Positions 23,490 to 25,865 of a stretch of DNA of 25,865 bases are shown one piece after another. Each line of letters starts with the position of its first letter. Within the stretch, counting starts at the first letter, position 1. A program made the translations under genes and the position numbers. Under the pieces are notes generated by a model. The model did not search any database. It was given only the letters and a program-made list of their open reading frames with translations, and was not told the origin of the DNA. Source of the stretch: JANPJV01 sp031425695 (GTDB taxonomy: Bacteria; Pseudomonadota; Gammaproteobacteria; Xanthomonadales; SZUA-5); NCBI GenBank assembly GCA_031425695.1, contig JANPJV010000017.1, forward strand, positions 1-25,865, read 5' to 3'.

Positions 23490-23572
23490 AAGTAACTGAC
23501 TTTTATTTCCGATGCATTTTGGCCCGAGGCTAGGCGAGAGGGCGAGAGGCAGTTACTTATGCCGCACTACAC
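23476..23572. repeat. 23-bp inverted repeat, possible MITE-like element
   Basis: Arms 23476-23498 and 23550-23572 are inverted copies with a single mismatch, separated by 51 bases. The arm is AGTGCGGCRTAAGTAACTG with GTGT at its outer end. The single mismatch (23488 against 23560) is the base that makes the left arm ACG and the right arm ATG on the strand that would read MPHY. No clear target-site duplication flanks the element. It separates two incomplete-looking ORFs on the same strand. Confidence 0.7.
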
Positions 23573-23824
23573 TCGAACCTCGGGATGACGGTCGGCACCA
23601 TAGTCCATGACCTCGATCCCTTCCGGCACCGCATCGCAGCGACGCGCCGACCGCGACAACTTGAGCGCACTCACGTCGCTGCCGAACACGACATAGAAAA
23701 GATACGGACAGCCGCCATCACCGGCGAGATAAGCACGCGGCCAATCTTCGAGCGTTTGTGTCATCGAGGTGTCCGGAGTGTGCTTACCGCGACGGTAGCG
23801 CGGTTCGATCATGCGGGTGCGCAA
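23567..23824 (-). CDS. Short orphan ORF, possible gene remnant
   Basis: 85 codons from the ATG at 23824, or 65 from the ATG at 23764 (MTQTLEDWPRAYL). The segment DWPRAYLAGDGGCPYLFYVVFGSDVSALKLSRSARR reads like real protein with ordinary codon use. The C-terminus DRHPEVRV ends with a TAG inside the right arm of the inverted repeat, so the natural end may have been replaced. I do not recognise the family. It may be the 5' part of a gene interrupted by the repeat. Confidence 0.4.
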   Translation of the reverse strand: MRTRMIEPRYRRGKHTPDTSMTQTLEDWPRAYLAGDGGCPYLFYVVFGSDVSALKLSRSARRCDAVPEGIEVMDYGADRHPEVRV

Positions 23825-23939
23825 AGCGGCTTATCGAGCAGCCAGTGAGTTTCGGTATGGGCGGAATGCGGTCAAGGTGGGTGAGCCGTTGCGGCTTGAG
23901 GGGTTGCCGGAGTAGGTCCGGCTGGGCCGACCGAACCGG

Positions 23940-24774
23940 TCATTCCAGTGACGGACAAAATCCCCGAAAACCGCTGAAATAGTCGAGTGGGATCTGGCTA
24001 CACACGCGCTCTTCCAATCCTTCCGCTGCGATCGCATACGATCCGTCCGCCTGTCTGCGCATTTGCCCGCGCCATCCACGCATCTCCCCACTGATCGAAC
24101 GGGCAATCGCATAGAAGTCTGGCTCAGGCGAGTGACCATCCTCGAAGACCGCCCAAAACGCCTTGCCGCCAGCGCTTACCTCCAATGCAACCACTTTTGG
24201 TCTCCAGGTCCAACCGATCCATGCATCCCTCAGCGGCGATGCCTCCCGCGAGCGTCGTCGCCGGCGCGAGAATCGGTGCCAAAGCGCGCGTCCAGTCTGA
24301 TTCCTGCATCCTGCGCCGATAGAGAAACTCCTTCTCCAGCGCATCGAAGCGGTCATGCTGTTTGGAGTCATTCGACCACAGTTTCGCCCAGGAACAGTCA
24401 CTGTAGGCAATCTGTCGGCGTTGCTCTTGGTCGATATCCGCGATCCAGATCGCGCCTTCGTTCAGCGCGCGATTGCCACAGTCGACACCCGGAAACCAAG
24501 ACACCGATTGCGTCAGCTCGATGTCCGAGTTCACCAGACTCTGATCGAGCCACGCCCGCCTGACATGCGCGCGCACTTTTTGCTCGGTGTCTCCGTCGTC
24601 ACCGTCCCGCGGTGCCGTCACCGGTTCCGCCGCCATGATCTTCATGATCACCACCGCGCGACTGGTCGCGAAGATCGAACGATCGCTTTGCTCGATACAC
24701 GAGCAGGCGAAGGCCGGGAGTGCGAAGGTTGCTGCGATGGTGACGATCAGGAAGTGCAGGAAGCGGCAGGGCAT
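23940..24774 (-). pseudogene. Exported Cys-Ser-Cys protein (NTR/TIMP-like N-terminus), probably frameshifted
   Basis: From the ATG at 24774 a signal peptide (1-23, cleavage before CSC) leads to a mature N-terminus CSCIEQ. VDCGNRALNEGAIWIADI and AYSDCSWAKLW follow, a cysteine pattern like bacterial NTR/TIMP-like proteins. In that frame the last residues (after about 24240, GIAAEG) turn Gly/Arg-rich and stop at 24124. In the neighbouring frame from about 24235 the sequence becomes protein-like (DAWIGWTWRPKVVALEVSAG, then FWAVFEDGHSPEPDFYAIA) and runs to a TGA at 23940. I infer one frameshift near 24235-24290 splitting a gene of about 278 codons. The 216-residue product in the first frame may still be made. 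Partner and function are unknown. Confidence 0.55.
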
Positions 24775-24846
24775 TCTCTCGCCTCGGATGGGAAAACGCG
24801 GCTTTCCTTGCTCCGACTCACTATGTCGAATGCGGCGTTAATGGAG

Positions 24847-25089
24847 TCAACCAGCAGTGCCGTTGTTTGTGCCATCGGAGGCATCCTCAGCGGCCAGCTC
24901 AGCCCGCATCTGCTCGGGCCCGACCCGCACCACCACGCCGGCCCGGACCCGAACGAGGGAAGTATTGGTCTGCAGCGCCAGTTTCCGCGCCGCCCGCGCG
25001 GCGCGGCGCATGGCAGCGAGCGACCCGCGTAAGAGGTCTGGGTTGCTCGCTGTCGAAAAGTCTCTTGACGTCACAGGTTCTTGCTCCAT
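24847..25089 (-). CDS. Small protein partnered with zeta-like kinase, candidate antitoxin
   Basis: 80 residues from the ATG at 25089; a longer frame upstream lies inside the kinase gene. The sequence SRDFSTASNPDLLRGSLAAMRRAARAARKLALQTNT, then LVRVRAGVVVRV, resembles small proteins that I recall accompanying this branch of zeta-toxin-like kinases. It is helical and rich in Ala/Arg in the middle, with an acidic C-terminal tail. It overlaps the kinase by 19 bases and lies downstream of it, the reverse of the classical epsilon-zeta order. An antitoxin role is inferred from context only. Confidence 0.7.
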   Translation of the reverse strand: MEQEPVTSRDFSTASNPDLLRGSLAAMRRAARAARKLALQTNTSLVRVRAGVVVRVGPEQMRAELAAEDASDGTNNGTAG

Positions 25090-25592
25090 TCCAGCAGCAT
25101 CGGCACGGTGCCCGTATTGTCGTACACAACCCAGTCGTCCACTGCGACCCGGTAATACTGCTCGAAGTTGACCCAACCGGCCGTGAAACGGCGGCGGATG
25201 ACGGATTGGGGAATGTCGTGCCCCCCTTGAAGCACCCGCTCGGCCACGCGCGCGATCGCCGCCTCCACGTTAGGCAGGCGCAGGAAACACAGGCTGACGC
25301 GAAAGCCCCGCGCACGCCACTGCGCGATGTGTCGCAGATAGCCGTGGCCGGCCAGCGTGGTCTCGAAGGCAAAGCTCTCACCGCGCCGAACGCACTCGTC
25401 GATTTCTTGCAGCATCAGCCGTGCAGCCTTGATCGATGCGGTCTCCGGCGCGAACGGCGCCAAGCCGGCCGCGATCAGGTCGGCGTTGATGAATAGCGGC
25501 AGCGCCGCTTCCGACGGCAGGAATTCCCGGGCGAAAGTAGTTTTCCCGGCACCGTTTGGGCCGGCGAGGATGATGATTTTTCTATCCGTCAT
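25071..25592 (-). CDS. Zeta toxin-like P-loop kinase
   Basis: 173 residues from the ATG at 25592, which begins MTDRKIIILAGPNGAGKTTF; the longer upstream frame has no family similarity. The Walker A motif is GPNGAGKTT (11-19). FINADLIAAGL, SFAFETTLAGHGY, VAERVLQGGHDIP, RRRFTAGWVNFEQYY and DDWVVYDNTG follow the standard order for the small chromosomal zeta/AAA-like kinases. Zeta toxins phosphorylate UDP-N-acetylglucosamine; whether this short form does so is unknown. A small coupled gene follows with a 19-base overlap. An IS66 transposase end lies about 140 bases upstream, so the original promoter may have been displaced. Confidence 0.88.
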   Translation of the reverse strand: MTDRKIIILAGPNGAGKTTFAREFLPSEAALPLFINADLIAAGLAPFAPETASIKAARLMLQEIDECVRRGESFAFETTLAGHGYLRHIAQWRARGFRVSLCFLRLPNVEAAIARVAERVLQGGHDIPQSVIRRRFTAGWVNFEQYYRVAVDDWVVYDNTGTVPMLLEWSKNL

Positions 25593-25729
25593 GACGCCTC
25601 GCAAGACCTGCCGCATTTGGTGCCGTCGGCTTCCGGGGTCATGTTGCGCCAATCCTGCTCCGTCGAAACGTAGGCGTCCGATGGGGACCATATCGAACCG
25701 GAGTTGACACGGTTGGATAGCTGACGGCG

Positions 25730-25865
25730 TTAGACCGCTTTCGACGTCCAGTTCATCGGCAGCAAGCGGTCGATATCCCGATTGAGCGTGCTCGGCAGTC
25801 GCTCGATGACGTCGGTGAGATAAGCCAGTGGATCGAGGCCGTGGGCTTTGGCGGTCTCGATCAGG
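25730..25865 (-). mobile_element. tnpC: IS66 family transposase (TnpC), 3' end, cut by window edge
   Basis: The minus strand reads LIETAKAHGLDPLAYLTDVI, then ERLPSTLNRDIDRLLPMNW, ending TSKAV and TAA at 25730. This is the conserved IS66_C tail of IS66 transposases (AKANGLEPYAYL...LPWN/LPMNW type). About 44 residues are inside the window; the rest of the gene and the element lie to the right. The left terminal inverted repeat should fall between 25600 and 25729, but I cannot fix it without the other end. Confidence 0.92.

Noticed and set aside
6..23572. CRISPR array
   Set aside because: The repeats seen are inverted pairs or three dispersed copies with irregular spacing. None has the regular repeat-spacer pattern, and no cas genes are present.
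23811..23915. 34-codon plus ORF (MRVRKAAYRAASEF...)
   Set aside because: It reads plausibly but is too short, has no ribosome site, and overlaps the start of the minus ORF. It may be a fragment, not supportable as a gene.
25593..25691. Upstream extension of the zeta-like kinase
   Set aside because: The extra 33 residues match nothing in the family, and the P-loop protein starts naturally at MTDRKIIILAG.

Overview
The window is GC-rich chromosomal DNA of a Gram-negative proteobacterium, most likely a gammaproteobacterium of the Lysobacterales (Xanthomonadales). I infer this from the gene set (glycine-zipper periplasmic protein, Kbp/YgaU, an EF-G2-type GTPase, an IPTL-like C-terminal sorting tail) and from CCCTCTCCC-type and paired-hairpin intergenic repeats. 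The genus cannot be fixed from the sequence alone.

Layout. 1-6030: a lipoprotein (+), a glycine-zipper protein (-), a second-type elongation factor G (+), a permuted papain-like hydrolase overlapping a GIY-YIG protein (+), and a Kbp homologue (-). 6131-9146: two tandem paralogous GT-B glycosyltransferases and an exported ASH-domain protein with a C-terminal sorting tail, all on minus. 9306-18699: one long minus-strand block. Read in the direction of transcription it is an NCS1 nucleobase/hydantoin permease, a PAS-PAS histidine kinase, a single-domain response regulator overlapping the kinase by 4 bp, a 1367-residue REC-GAF-PAS-PAS-GAF-GGDEF-EAL-REC protein, and a dihydropyrimidinase/hydantoinase. 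The transporter and the ring-opening enzyme thus bracket a complete phosphorelay/c-di-GMP module. 18700-19280 is a repeat-bearing intergenic region, followed by a 4-bp-overlapping pair of uncharacterised membrane proteins (19281-21094, +).

21095-25865 is an accessory region, almost entirely on minus. It holds a broken class II Fic gene whose 3' end runs into a BrnA-like antitoxin tail, an intact FitAB-type toxin-antitoxin pair with a palindrome upstream, and a hypothetical gene whose start lies in a 23-bp inverted repeat. It also holds a short orphan ORF, a frameshifted exported Cys-Ser-Cys protein, a zeta-like kinase with a small partner gene, and the 3' end of an IS66-family transposase at the right edge. 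The several broken genes, toxin modules and IS element point to a decaying integration hot spot.

No rRNA, tRNA, CRISPR array or replication origin was recognised. The most interesting items are the signalling module between the permease and the hydantoinase, the eight-domain c-di-GMP protein with a degenerate GGDEF site, the inverted repeat whose only mismatch changes a potential ATG start to ACG, and the toxin-antitoxin graveyard next to IS66.
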